DNA of 37,713 nucleotides from a virus: IMG/VR virus record IMGVR_UViG_3300031812_000009, positions 1-37,713 of that record. One strand, given 5' to 3'. Made by a program: the position numbers and the translations under genes. The notes below the pieces were generated by a model that saw nothing but the letters and a program-made list of their open reading frames with translations, was not told the origin of the DNA and did not search any database. The first letter of the stretch is position 1. The number at the start of each line of letters is the position of its first letter. Positions 7,939 to 16,778 of this stretch are shown here, one piece after another.

Positions 7939-8709
7939 ATGGCTGAGTTAAAAGCAGAAGACAGATTGAAATTAGCTTGGAAACAGTGGTACGAAAACCC
8001 AGAAAACAAGCAGCTATCAACCAAATTAATGAATGAATTTACACCTATTATTAATTCATTCATTACTACTTATCTAGGTGCTAGCTATGTAAATGATCCT
8101 CTTATTCAGGGAAGGGCTAAAACAGTCCTTTTTGAATCACTAGGTAAATATGATCCAACCAAGGGTAGTCTTACTACCTTTGCATGGACTAATCTTCAAA
8201 GATTGCAGAGATATATGTCAAAACATCAGAATGTCTTGCATATGTCTGAGCAATCTGTTATGTTAGCTAAGACCTTAAATGAAGCTACAGAAAAGCTTAG
8301 AGAAAGTCTTGGGAGAGAACCCTCTGATCAAGAATTGGCTGATAGTTTAGGAATATCTATTAAAAGAATAGAAACAATTCGTAAAAGACAGCAAGTTGGA
8401 TATGAAGGCTCTTTTGAAGAAGCTACTGGAGAAGATTCAGCCTCTTTACCAGCAGCTAAGAAAGCTAAAGATTTACAATATCTCTACAATGTATATTATG
8501 ATGCCTTGGAAGATAATAAAGACAAATATATATTAGAATCGACGTTTGGTTTACATGGAAAACCTAAAAAGACTATATCAGAAATTGCTAAGGATTTAAA
8601 TATATCTAGAAACAATGTGAATCAAAGGTTAAATAAAATAAGAGAAGATTTTAAAGTATTAACACAGACTACCACTTCAGGTTCTAGTATAGACTTAGAA
8701 CTAGAATAG
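7939..8709 (+). CDS. RNA polymerase sigma factor, sigma-70 family
   Basis: This 256-residue protein carries all the main sigma regions. Region 2 is seen at about 30-110, including KYDPTKGSLTTFAW at 70-83, the usual 2.3/2.4 core phrase. Region 3 lies at 124-150 (GREPSDQELADSLGIS). Region 4 has a helix-turn-helix at about 212-236 (TISEIAKDLNISRNNVNQRL). Region 1.1 is absent, as in alternative sigmas. It should bind host core RNA polymerase and direct it to phage promoters, most likely late ones given its place in the virion block. It starts two bases after the hub gene and is probably co-transcribed with it. A palindrome covering the next ribosome site follows. Confidence 0.9.
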   Translation: MAELKAEDRLKLAWKQWYENPENKQLSTKLMNEFTPIINSFITTYLGASYVNDPLIQGRAKTVLFESLGKYDPTKGSLTTFAWTNLQRLQRYMSKHQNVLHMSEQSVMLAKTLNEATEKLRESLGREPSDQELADSLGISIKRIETIRKRQQVGYEGSFEEATGEDSASLPAAKKAKDLQYLYNVYYDALEDNKDKYILESTFGLHGKPKKTISEIAKDLNISRNNVNQRLNKIREDFKVLTQTTTSGSSIDLELE

Positions 8710-8713
8710 TCAA

Positions 8714-8733
8714 TTTTCCTCCTAGGAGTAAAA
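8714..8733 (+). promoter_or_regulatory. Near-perfect palindrome over a ribosome binding site
   Basis: Twenty bases, TTTTCCTCCTAGGAGTAAAA, match their reverse complement at all but one base pair position. The right half holds the AGGAG ribosome site of the gene at 8737. In RNA it could fold with a CTAG loop and hide that site; in DNA it could be an operator. It lies directly behind the sigma gene. Confidence 0.4.
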
Positions 8734-8736
8734 ACA

Positions 8737-9165
8737 ATGTTATTTCTACGACCAATGTTACAAAGCCTAAAGAGAGGTGCTCCTGGAGAATGGTACAGAG
8801 CAGATCTTAATAACAAAGTAAATTGGCATGACCAAAGTCAGGTTAAAAAGAGATTGTATAATGCCTTTAATCAATCTCAGTCTATTTATCTTCAGGCAAT
8901 GCTTTCTGAGCGGGTGCCTATGGGTACTGCTATGTCTAAATTAATGCAGTTCAACTATTTTAATGCTATTCACAGAGCATTGTATTTACGATATTGTACA
9001 CCTCCAATCATGATGAGTTATCAAGTAAGGAGGTTTTATCATTTCACTTATGGTAACGGAATATGGGATAAGATTTTCGTCTACTTTAATGCATATGAAA
9101 ACATAAAACCAACTGCTAGAGATCCAGTAGCAATTACTAATAGTAACAATACAAATAACGAATGA
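8737..9165 (+). CDS. Small virion-block protein, unknown
   Basis: This is a 142-residue protein rich in Tyr, Arg, Met and Phe, mostly helical in its first 80 residues, with a polar Asn/Thr tail. There is no signal peptide or clear membrane span. It is preceded by AGGAG inside a palindrome, so its translation may be controlled. Between sigma factor and wedge-like genes, it is probably a baseplate component or an assembly helper, but I do not recognise it. Confidence 0.65.
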   Translation: MLFLRPMLQSLKRGAPGEWYRADLNNKVNWHDQSQVKKRLYNAFNQSQSIYLQAMLSERVPMGTAMSKLMQFNYFNAIHRALYLRYCTPPIMMSYQVRRFYHFTYGNGIWDKIFVYFNAYENIKPTARDPVAITNSNNTNNE

Positions 9166-9169
9166 TACC

Positions 9170-9520
9170 ATGCCGTTTGATATTCAAATTAAAAACAATA
9201 GTATTTCTCTTATAGATAGTAAAGTTGAAATTGAAAAATATCTAAATATCTTTTTTGATATATATTTACATCATATTTTAACTAAGAGAGTATTATTCAA
9301 AGATCTAAGATTTGGAGATGACGAGAAAAAACGTAAGATAATATATAACGCACACATCTATGCTACAACTAAATGGAATAAATCCTTAAAAAGAGTACAA
9401 ATACAAGGCAGTATAATTCGAGGATTTACAATCAACAATAATCTATTAGTTGTAAAAGCTGAACTTGTTATGTCTGATGGTGAATATTTATACATTACTT
9501 ACAGAACACAACTTTTTTAA
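9170..9520 (+). CDS. Candidate baseplate wedge protein, gp25-like
   Basis: This is a 116-residue protein with an alpha/beta pattern: two N-terminal strands, a helix near 20-40, a charged loop, a helix near 62-75, then three C-terminal strands ending at the last residue. The size, the order of elements and the place just before a J/gp6-like gene match the gp25/gpW family of contractile-tail baseplates, whose member starts the wedge and contacts the sheath. I cannot confirm the family's conserved residues by eye, so synteny carries most of the weight. Confidence 0.45.
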   Translation: MPFDIQIKNNSISLIDSKVEIEKYLNIFFDIYLHHILTKRVLFKDLRFGDDEKKRKIIYNAHIYATTKWNKSLKRVQIQGSIIRGFTINNNLLVVKAELVMSDGEYLYITYRTQLF

Positions 9521-9542
9521 CTGATAAAATAAGGTATCACGT

Positions 9543-10964
9543 ATGTTTATCCAAGAATTGTTATCTGCTGTAAAGTCTGAACTCAGAGAAGACTATCTAG
9601 AAACCATTAAACAAAATCTACGAAAGCTGTTTGAAGAAGCAGGAATAAAAATACAACCAGAAGGTCCCGCCTTTGATCGTTACATATTAACGCCGCAAGC
9701 TATCATAATAGGTATTATAGACCTATTGATGGATAGAATTTTAAATCTGAAATCTATTTCTTTAGATAATCCTATTGATAAAATTATACTGAACTATCTG
9801 ATATCAAAAGTAGATTCTAAAGAAAGAAGTAGTGATAAGAAGATAACGGTGTGTTTCCTAGTCGATAATAAAATGTCTCCATATATTCTCATTCCAGACA
9901 ATTCAACTTTATTTAATGATAAATGTGAATTGCTACTTCTCGAAGCTATAACACCAGAAAAGTGTAAACCAATTTCTTCTTCTGTGTCTAAAGCTATAGG
10001 TACTTGTGTAATAACACAACAGAAAGATAATATACTCTTATTTGACTCACTTGAGTTGAAGTACCCAGTAGATGGAGTTTTATCTATAATTTCTTGTAAT
10101 GAAAGATTACTTTCCAAAGTTCAAAATAAGGAAAGTAAAATTCAGTTAATTTTAGAATCTTTCCAATTAGGAGAATTTGATGCCAAGTTATATAGCTTAC
10201 TAAATGGAGTCTCTTCTTTTAGTTTCTCTCGAAGAAATATTACTTACCTTTTAGACAAAGACTGTATTAATGTTATTTTCAAACCCTTAAATCGAGTATT
10301 AAATACGGAAATATTTATTCCAATAGAACAATTAATAAGAGAAGAAAAGATTGTTTTTACAACAGAGCAACCATTATTTGCTATAAATACCTTTGAAAAG
10401 AAAGATGGATCTGCAGTAAAAACAGATTATGAAATATTTACTAAAAATGAAAATTATTTGATAAATGACTTAATGTCTACAGTAGAAATAGAGACAGAGT
10501 TATCTGCTATAGAAGCAAAAGACGTTATAGGAATAATTACATATGGAATTCAAGGGCTTGGAATATTAAAGGAATCTTGTGAAGTACTTAACAATATGAA
10601 AATGAATACTTTTAGACCATACCTAGCTAATATAGTACTCCCTGAGATAAGCATTGAATTGACGGTCGTTGGGGAAAACACACTTCCTAATTTATTTGAG
10701 ATCCTAAATATTTTAGAAGATATTATTTTAGACAGATACAATGACATGGGTTTCCGTAATACTGATATAGAAGCATATTTACTAAGAAAAAACATACAAG
10801 CAAACGTAACTATTAATAAAATCTATAGACAGGTTAAAAATAAAACAGGAGATAGAATAACTATAGATTTTGAAGAGGAACAAGTAGATAATGAAGTGAA
10901 GCTTCAGAAGTATGAAGCAGCATTTATTTTACCTGCTCTTATAAAAATCGAGAATAAAGGATAA
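9543..10964 (+). CDS. Candidate baseplate wedge protein, J/gp6-like
   Basis: This is a 473-residue protein. The N-terminal 100 residues are helical, the middle has several beta segments, and residues about 355-440 show strand, helix, strand, helix (ELTVVGENT, then LEDIILDRYNDMG, then NVTINKIYRQV). That resembles the C-terminal dimerisation domain of the gpJ/Mu gp47/T4 gp6 wedge family. A gp25-sized gene lies immediately upstream, the usual partner order. It would form the iris-like ring of the baseplate. A fibre connector or unrelated baseplate protein is the alternative. Confidence 0.45.
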   Translation: MFIQELLSAVKSELREDYLETIKQNLRKLFEEAGIKIQPEGPAFDRYILTPQAIIIGIIDLLMDRILNLKSISLDNPIDKIILNYLISKVDSKERSSDKKITVCFLVDNKMSPYILIPDNSTLFNDKCELLLLEAITPEKCKPISSSVSKAIGTCVITQQKDNILLFDSLELKYPVDGVLSIISCNERLLSKVQNKESKIQLILESFQLGEFDAKLYSLLNGVSSFSFSRRNITYLLDKDCINVIFKPLNRVLNTEIFIPIEQLIREEKIVFTTEQPLFAINTFEKKDGSAVKTDYEIFTKNENYLINDLMSTVEIETELSAIEAKDVIGIITYGIQGLGILKESCEVLNNMKMNTFRPYLANIVLPEISIELTVVGENTLPNLFEILNILEDIILDRYNDMGFRNTDIEAYLLRKNIQANVTINKIYRQVKNKTGDRITIDFEEEQVDNEVKLQKYEAAFILPALIKIENKG

Positions 10965-10968
10965 GAAA

Positions 10969-11181
10969 GTGGACAAGCAAACTGATGGAAAACTGTTTAT
11001 CTTTATTCTACCGAAAGAGGCAGCAGAAAATCCAGAATTAGTAGAGTTACATAAAGTAATTACTAGTTCATTAGTAGATAAGTTAGAAGAATTTTACAGT
11101 ATGCTTCTGGATAAGATAGAAATAGCAGATGTAGCTAATGACGATTTTATTATTCAGTTAAACAGTTGGAGATATAACTAA
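10969..11181 (+). CDS. Small acidic helical protein, unknown
   Basis: This is a 70-residue protein starting at GTG 10969, five bases after the previous stop and behind AAGGATAAG. It is acidic and mainly two helices (about 15-55) with no Cys and no membrane segment. It could be a small baseplate assembly factor, judged only by its setting between wedge-like and unknown genes. No ATG lies near the expected start. Confidence 0.55.
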   Translation: MDKQTDGKLFIFILPKEAAENPELVELHKVITSSLVDKLEEFYSMLLDKIEIADVANDDFIIQLNSWRYN

Positions 11182-11204
11182 TTTCGTTTCTTATGGAGGG
11201 TATT

Positions 11205-11537
11205 ATGAAAGAGTTAACTAAAAGAAGCTATAAGAATTTAGTACTTAATAAAGATAAGTTTCAGGTTAAAGAAGAAGAACCTGAAGTAGTAAAAGAGATA
11301 GGTAGAACCTATTATATCTTATCAGTACTCACAAAAGAGAACGCAGAGCTATTCAAACCTGATATCTTTGAATTCGTAGATCAATACTTGAAAAGAAAAG
11401 GAATCAGGGCTACAGTAGACGCTAACCCGCAAGTACTACCTGAAGATGAAGAGGGTAATCTTGTAATTCCTTCAACTAATCAGACCAAGCACGTCGATCA
11501 TTTCCGTTTTGTATTCAAATGCCCAGAGAAAGGCTGA
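11205..11537 (+). CDS. Small soluble protein, unknown
   Basis: The start is placed at ATG 11205 because GGAGGG lies at the right distance just before it. An in-frame ATG at 11193 is part of the same ribosome site and has none of its own. The product of about 110 residues is highly charged at the N-terminus (Lys/Glu) and has a mixed alpha/beta body. Nothing identifies it. It is in the same strand and spacing pattern as the baseplate genes before it. Confidence 0.6.
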   Translation: MKELTKRSYKNLVLNKDKFQVKEEEPEVVKEIGRTYYILSVLTKENAELFKPDIFEFVDQYLKRKGIRATVDANPQVLPEDEEGNLVIPSTNQTKHVDHFRFVFKCPEKG

Positions 11538-11540
11538 AAT

Positions 11541-11984
11541 ATGTCTTTCACTTTGTTATCTGATGGAATAGATAATGATACCATCACTATAAAGTCTGCA
11601 GATGCTATAGTAGATAAACTAATAGAATTAAATCTAACAAGAAAAGAATTACTAAAAATCATATTTTATAAAATAGTAGAAACAGAGAAACTACTTCTAA
11701 GTAAGATAATAAATGCAGACAAGTTAAATGTCTTAGCAGCATTGATATTAATAATCAAAGACTTTGAAATCACTGAGATAGATTTAAAGTATATAGTAGA
11801 AGTACGATATTTATTACAGCTAGTAATAGCTGACAATAGGTATATTTATCTAATCTTCCAAGACAGATATTCCACGGCAGTAGATGTTAAAACATTAGAA
11901 TATATCTCGCTTAAAGAACTCCGCTTTGGTAAAATCCAAGTTGGAGCTTCATTAGTGGTAAACCTTAAAGAAACAGAAGAATAG
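11541..11984 (+). CDS. Helical virion-block protein, unknown
   Basis: This is a 147-residue protein rich in Ile, Leu, Lys and Glu. Helices fill about 20-75, and two or three strands follow near 95-140. It starts three bases after the previous stop. There is no zinc site, signal peptide or membrane span. The pattern of hydrophobic and charged residues suggests a soluble, perhaps oligomeric, protein. Family unknown. Confidence 0.65.
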   Translation: MSFTLLSDGIDNDTITIKSADAIVDKLIELNLTRKELLKIIFYKIVETEKLLLSKIINADKLNVLAALILIIKDFEITEIDLKYIVEVRYLLQLVIADNRYIYLIFQDRYSTAVDVKTLEYISLKELRFGKIQVGASLVVNLKETEE

Positions 11985-11992
11985 ATAACTGT

Positions 11993-12214
11993 ATGTCCGT
12001 TTTCTTTAGTCATGATGCACTGAAAAAGATGGTCAGCTCTCAGTTCATGAAAGATAAATATCCAGACGTGTTTAATAATCTTCCAACTACTACAGTCAAA
12101 ACATGCTGTAGATCGGAAACTAGAGTAGACTATGATGCTTTACTGAAAAGAATCAATAGTTTTCCAGATAATATTCAAGAGAGCATAGCCAGAGATTATT
12201 CCACGCTACCGTGA
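11993..12214 (+). CDS. Small protein, unknown
   Basis: This is a 73-residue protein with one close Cys pair (CC near residue 38) and otherwise polar helices. It begins eight bases after the preceding stop and ends one base before the next ATG. Its size and position fit a minor tail or assembly protein; nothing more can be said from sequence. Confidence 0.55.
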   Translation: MSVFFSHDALKKMVSSQFMKDKYPDVFNNLPTTTVKTCCRSETRVDYDALLKRINSFPDNIQESIARDYSTLP

Positions 12215-12215
12215 T

Positions 12216-12812
12216 ATGACAGAATCAAAAGAGCCAAAAATAATAGACAGAGATTTTGCTATTCAATTAGCTATTAGACATAATGATTTACTATTTGAGG
12301 ACCCTACTGTAATAGAAGATGAATTTGAAGCAAGAAGGGAATCTAAAGCAGCTTATAACAAATTCATGGCTGCTAAATGCCTCATAGAAACTAACTACTA
12401 CTGGTCTCGTTTACAACATTTCCTACACTTATGTAATTCTATAACATATGGTTATGTCTTTCCAGAAATAACCCCAATGGCTTCTATAGAGGCTATTGGG
12501 TGGTCTATCGTAGAAGCTACTTTATTAACTCAAGACCTGAAGGAAGCCGTTTTAGAGGATAATACTCTGGCTTATATAGAAGAACGTATTAAATATGAAC
12601 AAGAATTTCCATTTACTCTATATCCGTTTATTACAACCCTGTCTCCTAAGAATTATGATTCTTCAGAAATAAATAACTGGATAGTCGTAGGAATGAAGAA
12701 CATGGTTCATGCTATTAGAGATGAATTTGAGAAAAGGAAAGAGAAGCTTACAGCGGCTTCTTTAGATGATTTAGAGTCTAAACTGAAAATCTTCAAGGTC
12801 TCCTTGTCTTGA
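12216..12812 (+). CDS. Helical protein at the end of the virion block, unknown
   Basis: This is a 198-residue acidic protein, almost entirely helical, with several Trp and Tyr residues in the middle and a coiled-coil-like Lys/Glu tail (about 165-198). It is the last plus-strand gene before the strand switch and overlaps the 3' end of the converging minus-strand gene by 42 bases. An assembly chaperone or head/tail accessory protein would fit, but I do not recognise it. Confidence 0.65.
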   Translation: MTESKEPKIIDRDFAIQLAIRHNDLLFEDPTVIEDEFEARRESKAAYNKFMAAKCLIETNYYWSRLQHFLHLCNSITYGYVFPEITPMASIEAIGWSIVEATLLTQDLKEAVLEDNTLAYIEERIKYEQEFPFTLYPFITTLSPKNYDSSEINNWIVVGMKNMVHAIRDEFEKRKEKLTAASLDDLESKLKIFKVSLS

Positions 12813-13943
12813 TTTATTGATCAAGGATATACAGTCTGAATACGATGCCATATCTTTATCTTTCTCAATGTTAGATACAGGAATTGCTTTATCTATAGCA
12901 TTAAGCAAGAATTCTACTAATTTAGAATTCACATAATCTTTACCATACAGATATACATTAACAGTATCTTTGTAATCATTTAAATCAAAATATAGTGAAC
13001 TTTTGCTAATGTTCCATTGAACTTTTGTAGATTGAGATATCCAAATTACCTTTGGCAGTCTTCTGAGAACGCAAGTATAGATTCTATAAAGTCCCTTTAT
13101 ATTCCTATTGTAAACTCCACTTCTATCTGTAGTTGGATGATCTAAATTTCTATTTAGTAGAATTTTAGGAATACAGTTATATTGATTTATACTTTTACGG
13201 ATAATATCTAAATAAAGTTCTAAATTATCTACAATAAAAATGTAGTCGTTTATGGTATCATTGCCACTAAAGTTATTGTAGATAGCGCTTAAGCCACAAA
13301 ACATATTCTTATAGAATAACGTAGAAGGTAAAGAGATAACAGCACCACAATTAGCAGATATAGCAAATCCTACAGGAACCCCTGGTATCAAGTCTAAAGG
13401 TAATATTAATGTTTCTGTATTTCTAGTTGTATTAAAGACAGCTCTAACAGCGGATACCGTAGTATACTCTGGATCTCCAAGAGTTAATATATTCAATAAT
13501 TTAGTTAATGTTAAATCACTTATATTATGAGTTATACCTAATGAATTAAGAAACCTAGACTTATTGTTAAGAGTATATTGTTTATTAATTTTCCATTGAA
13601 TTAAGTTAGATCCTAACCTTAGAACATTTCTTACGGAAGCCAAAACCGTCAACTTACTACTTTTAACAGTCTTAAGTACGAACCTTTCATATACAGATAA
13701 ATCAGGAATACCATAGGGATCTAGTTTAATTAACCGTCGGATAGCAGCTATTATTGGAGAGATACAAACGTTACAGTCTGGACAGAAAGCATAAGTAAAA
13801 TCTAAATATGGTTCTTCCTCTGCTTTTAGCTTTTTGTTACAATATTGACATTGATAATAATCAGCACAATAATTGTCCGGTACCATTTTTTGGACAAGTT
13901 TCTTGATACTTAAGAAATAATTACAAGGAGACGGTAACCACAT
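12771..13943 (-). CDS. Degenerate DnaG-like primase-related protein
   Basis: This is a 390-residue protein with the plan of a DnaG-type primase. A zinc ribbon comes first (Cys32, Cys35, Cys54, Cys57). A short helical link near 125-150 follows. Then LPLDLIPGVPVGFAIS at about 181-196 mirrors the phrase before the Toprim domain of primases (compare IIIPVYFKEKLVGWTAR in the primase at 24631). IFIVDNLEL at 235-243 stands where IIVEGxxD should be. The Glu-Gly-x-x-Asp core is changed to Asp-Asn-x-Glu-Leu, so catalysis is doubtful. It may be a DNA-binding relative reused near packaging. Its ATG forms CATG with the opposite start at 13942; an internal ATG at 13886 is an alternative. Neither has a good ribosome site. 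Confidence 0.65.
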   Translation of the reverse strand: MWLPSPCNYFLSIKKLVQKMVPDNYCADYYQCQYCNKKLKAEEEPYLDFTYAFCPDCNVCISPIIAAIRRLIKLDPYGIPDLSVYERFVLKTVKSSKLTVLASVRNVLRLGSNLIQWKINKQYTLNNKSRFLNSLGITHNISDLTLTKLLNILTLGDPEYTTVSAVRAVFNTTRNTETLILPLDLIPGVPVGFAISANCGAVISLPSTLFYKNMFCGLSAIYNNFSGNDTINDYIFIVDNLELYLDIIRKSINQYNCIPKILLNRNLDHPTTDRSGVYNRNIKGLYRIYTCVLRRLPKVIWISQSTKVQWNISKSSLYFDLNDYKDTVNVYLYGKDYVNSKLVEFLLNAIDKAIPVSNIEKDKDMASYSDCISLINKSRQGDLEDFQFRL

Positions 13944-15006
13944 GACAACGGCCTATCTGTATAGACTGATGAATGAATTTGAATTTCCCGAATTCGTTAA
14001 AAATGCAACGGCTGATGACGTAAGTATACCAGAGGAAGGTATTCCTGACCATCTATATGCAGATGATAAATTCAAGAAATATCCATGTCATACTAAGGCA
14101 GCTACTGCCATTTCTGCTGCCCAGTTTGTAGAAGACTTTGATACACTTAGTGAAGAGAGAAGAAAATACATATTGAAAAATCTACTGTCTCATGCACAGC
14201 AACTTAAAATCGCAGAAGATATTACTAAGATTCTGACTACCAAACCTGCTAGAAAAGAGAAGTATGCTTTAGATATAGTAGATCTTGAAGGTAATAGAAG
14301 ACGTTTATTTCCAATCAGAAATGAAACAGAAACTAAGAAAGCCGCTTCTTACTTACTAGAACATTGGAGAGATATTCCTGCAGATCATAGAGAGACCATT
14401 GCTAATAATATCCTTAAAGAAGCTGCTGATAATAACTATGCTCTAGGTGAATACAAAATTAAGCTGGAAAAACTGTCTGGCAATGGTCTCATTGATAAAG
14501 ATCAATTAACGAAAATTGCTAATTATTTTGTTACACATTATGGAAAAAGAGGTACATATGGTAATGGAGCTAATCCTGCTGCGTATCTAATCAATTTAGC
14601 TGCTCTAGCAGAAGCTACTCCGATTACGGACAAGGATAAGCTGTGGGAACTCACCAAGATTGCATCTGATATTTCCATAAACTATAATGGAATAACTGAA
14701 CCCATAGAATTTGATGTAATTGTAAGTGAAACTGAATTAGATAAATCGCTTAATAATTATGTGTTGCTGAAGAGCGGTTCTTGCTACAACTTTAATGACA
14801 TTGACATTACGGTAGATGATATTAAAGATGGAATGGAATTCTTAGAAGATGTCATAGTAGATGACACTTTCGTATCACGACATAAGCTTAAGACTAAGTT
14901 AGCTAACCTACCAGAGAAACAGGCTTTGATAGTAGAAGAATTGTTACGTGAAAAGAGGATAAAGCCTATCCTCAAGAAAGAGAAAAATTACGAGATTCCG
15001 ATTTAA
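13942..15006 (+). CDS. Charged helical protein between two minus-strand genes, unknown
   Basis: This is a 354-residue acidic/basic protein, mostly helical, with strands near 120-130 and 245-300. A phrase near 38-58 (YADDKFKKYPCHTKAA) looks like a conserved core but I cannot assign it. It has a good AAGGAG site at 13924-13929. Its promoter must lie inside the opposing gene because the two starts overlap, and its stop overlaps the TerL stop. Flanked by a primase-like gene and terminase, it could belong to DNA packaging or capsid formation; this is inference. Confidence 0.75.
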   Translation: MTTAYLYRLMNEFEFPEFVKNATADDVSIPEEGIPDHLYADDKFKKYPCHTKAATAISAAQFVEDFDTLSEERRKYILKNLLSHAQQLKIAEDITKILTTKPARKEKYALDIVDLEGNRRRLFPIRNETETKKAASYLLEHWRDIPADHRETIANNILKEAADNNYALGEYKIKLEKLSGNGLIDKDQLTKIANYFVTHYGKRGTYGNGANPAAYLINLAALAEATPITDKDKLWELTKIASDISINYNGITEPIEFDVIVSETELDKSLNNYVLLKSGSCYNFNDIDITVDDIKDGMEFLEDVIVDDTFVSRHKLKTKLANLPEKQALIVEELLREKRIKPILKKEKNYEIPI

Positions 15007-16778
15007 TTGGTTTCCTCTGTTTCCCCTGGATCTGAACCTTCTACATCCTCAAAATTAGAGAAGGCGTATGAAGGCCAAGTCTTAGACAAATACCATAGGC
15101 TTACTGCGCCTATGGCTGTTGCAAGAGCAAAGTCGTCCTTACCGCCTTTCCTTCTAGTAATCTTATAGATTTCTTTACCACCTCTACCTAGAGTTCTTTC
15201 TTCTACCAGATCCAGAAAGTCATAAACTAGAGGTCTGTCTATTTCTTCTCCATCAGGTTTATGGAACAGAATATCTTTGCTTCGTATGCAAGCACAAACT
15301 ATTTGCAATAATTTAGTTTTATCTACTTTGTAATAAGTTCTATTTCTGGGACTAGAAACAGTAGGAACTATCAAATAATTAGGAGAATATCCAACAAGGT
15401 ATATTGGTACTAATTGAGAAGAATCTATACCCCACTGTCTCAAAAGAATTTCTCGTAAATGTCCCGCAGATCCTGTGTAATCATGGCACAAAAAAGATGG
15501 CATAATTAATTGGTACATATGTAATAATAATCTAGATTCTGTTTCTGGGGTCTGATCTTTGTATTTAAGTCCATATCTGACGTGAATTTTACCGTCAGAA
15601 GTAAGCCCTAAAATAGATACAGCCGTTAAACTATCTCCACTTAATCCACCACCACCCCAGTCTACGCTCATAGCTACATAATCATACATATGCCTTACGT
15701 TTAAGAAGTCTTCTGGTCGTACTTTCTCTAATACTGAAGCATTTCTCAGTTCATGTTCTGCAATGAGTGCTTCAGCAACATCATAACTCTCACCTAGTAC
15801 CTCGTTAACAAAACGATATCTAGGCGTAGGACCTAATCCTTTTTGCTTATCTAATAAAGCCGACCAACGATCATAGTCTGCATAGTGCATGGGCATTATT
15901 ATCTGAGGTACATGGATACCAAAGGATTTGGTAACTAGCTCAGGTTTCTCTGCAACCCATTCTCCAGTCCTTCTAGGACTAATGTTTTTCCGGCATTTAG
16001 CGCATACAACTGCAGGATATTCTTCTGAAATGTGAATATTTAATGGACCTATCATCTTCTCTATGTGATGAGCTAGGTTTGGAATATTCCAGAAACCACA
16101 GTGCTCGCATTTAATAACGAATTCGCATTTAGAACTCTCTTGCCAGAGGCTTTCTAAGGTTCCATCAAAGGACAAAGGAGTACCTGTATAGAGTTGAATA
16201 CGCCAAGGAGAAGCGTTTAAAGTCTCTAGGATAACCGGAATATTATCTATATCAAAGTCTTGCGTTTCGTCGATGATTAGCACGTCGTTCGTGTAAGAGC
16301 GGATACGAGATGGATCATCGTGAGAATAGTTAAAAGCGATTCTAGATTGATTAGTAAAATCCTTGAATAAAGTACCTTGAGCGCACGAAGAATCTACCAA
16401 TTTGTGATAGAGAGGAGAAGTTCTTATGAAAGGTTTTACGTAGCTGTTACTTAGGTTAGATGCCTGGCTCTTCAATGGAGTAATAATCATTATTTTGTGA
16501 CCAGGAATCGACATAGCTCTAAGTACTGATAGTGCAGAGAAAGATGTAGATTTACCAAGCTGACGTCCAGCTTTGACTACTATCTTTCTTTGTAGATGCT
16601 TATTAAATAATGGAGATAATGGAAAATAATCAATTAATGTAAATGGTTGTCCATTTAACCTTAAGAAAATAGGTAATAACGGCTCTAGAGAACAATTAGC
16701 CTGGTTACTAGTAAGTTCTTCTAGTTTCTTAAAGAAATCCTTTAGTACAAGATCATCATTTTTACTTGTGGGTTTCAT
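15003..16778 (-). CDS. terL: Terminase large subunit (packaging ATPase and nuclease)
   Basis: This 591-residue protein drives DNA into the prohead and cuts it. The ATPase part has Walker A GRQLGKST at 71-78, Walker B VLIIDE at 166-171 and a TGT coupling motif at 198-200. A four-Cys zinc ribbon follows at 224-262 (CEHC and CAKC), an insertion also seen in some GpA-like terminases. The nuclease part has the first acid in SVDWGGG (Asp373), a second in CHDYTG (Asp433) and the closing KGGKDDFALA (Asp548/549). The length is normal. It runs opposite to nearly all neighbours; its stop overlaps the plus-strand stop at 15004-15006 and its start overlaps the next plus-strand gene. No small subunit is recognised. 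Confidence 0.95.
   Translation of the reverse strand: MKPTSKNDDLVLKDFFKKLEELTSNQANCSLEPLLPIFLRLNGQPFTLIDYFPLSPLFNKHLQRKIVVKAGRQLGKSTSFSALSVLRAMSIPGHKIMIITPLKSQASNLSNSYVKPFIRTSPLYHKLVDSSCAQGTLFKDFTNQSRIAFNYSHDDPSRIRSYTNDVLIIDETQDFDIDNIPVILETLNASPWRIQLYTGTPLSFDGTLESLWQESSKCEFVIKCEHCGFWNIPNLAHHIEKMIGPLNIHISEEYPAVVCAKCRKNISPRRTGEWVAEKPELVTKSFGIHVPQIIMPMHYADYDRWSALLDKQKGLGPTPRYRFVNEVLGESYDVAEALIAEHELRNASVLEKVRPEDFLNVRHMYDYVAMSVDWGGGGLSGDSLTAVSILGLTSDGKIHVRYGLKYKDQTPETESRLLLHMYQLIMPSFLCHDYTGSAGHLREILLRQWGIDSSQLVPIYLVGYSPNYLIVPTVSSPRNRTYYKVDKTKLLQIVCACIRSKDILFHKPDGEEIDRPLVYDFLDLVEERTLGRGGKEIYKITRRKGGKDDFALATAIGAVSLWYLSKTWPSYAFSNFEDVEGSDPGETEETN

Noticed and set aside
12800-12830. CTTGAT/ATCAAG inverted repeat near the convergent gene ends
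   Set aside because: Only six base pairs and no T-run on either side; too weak to call a bidirectional terminator.
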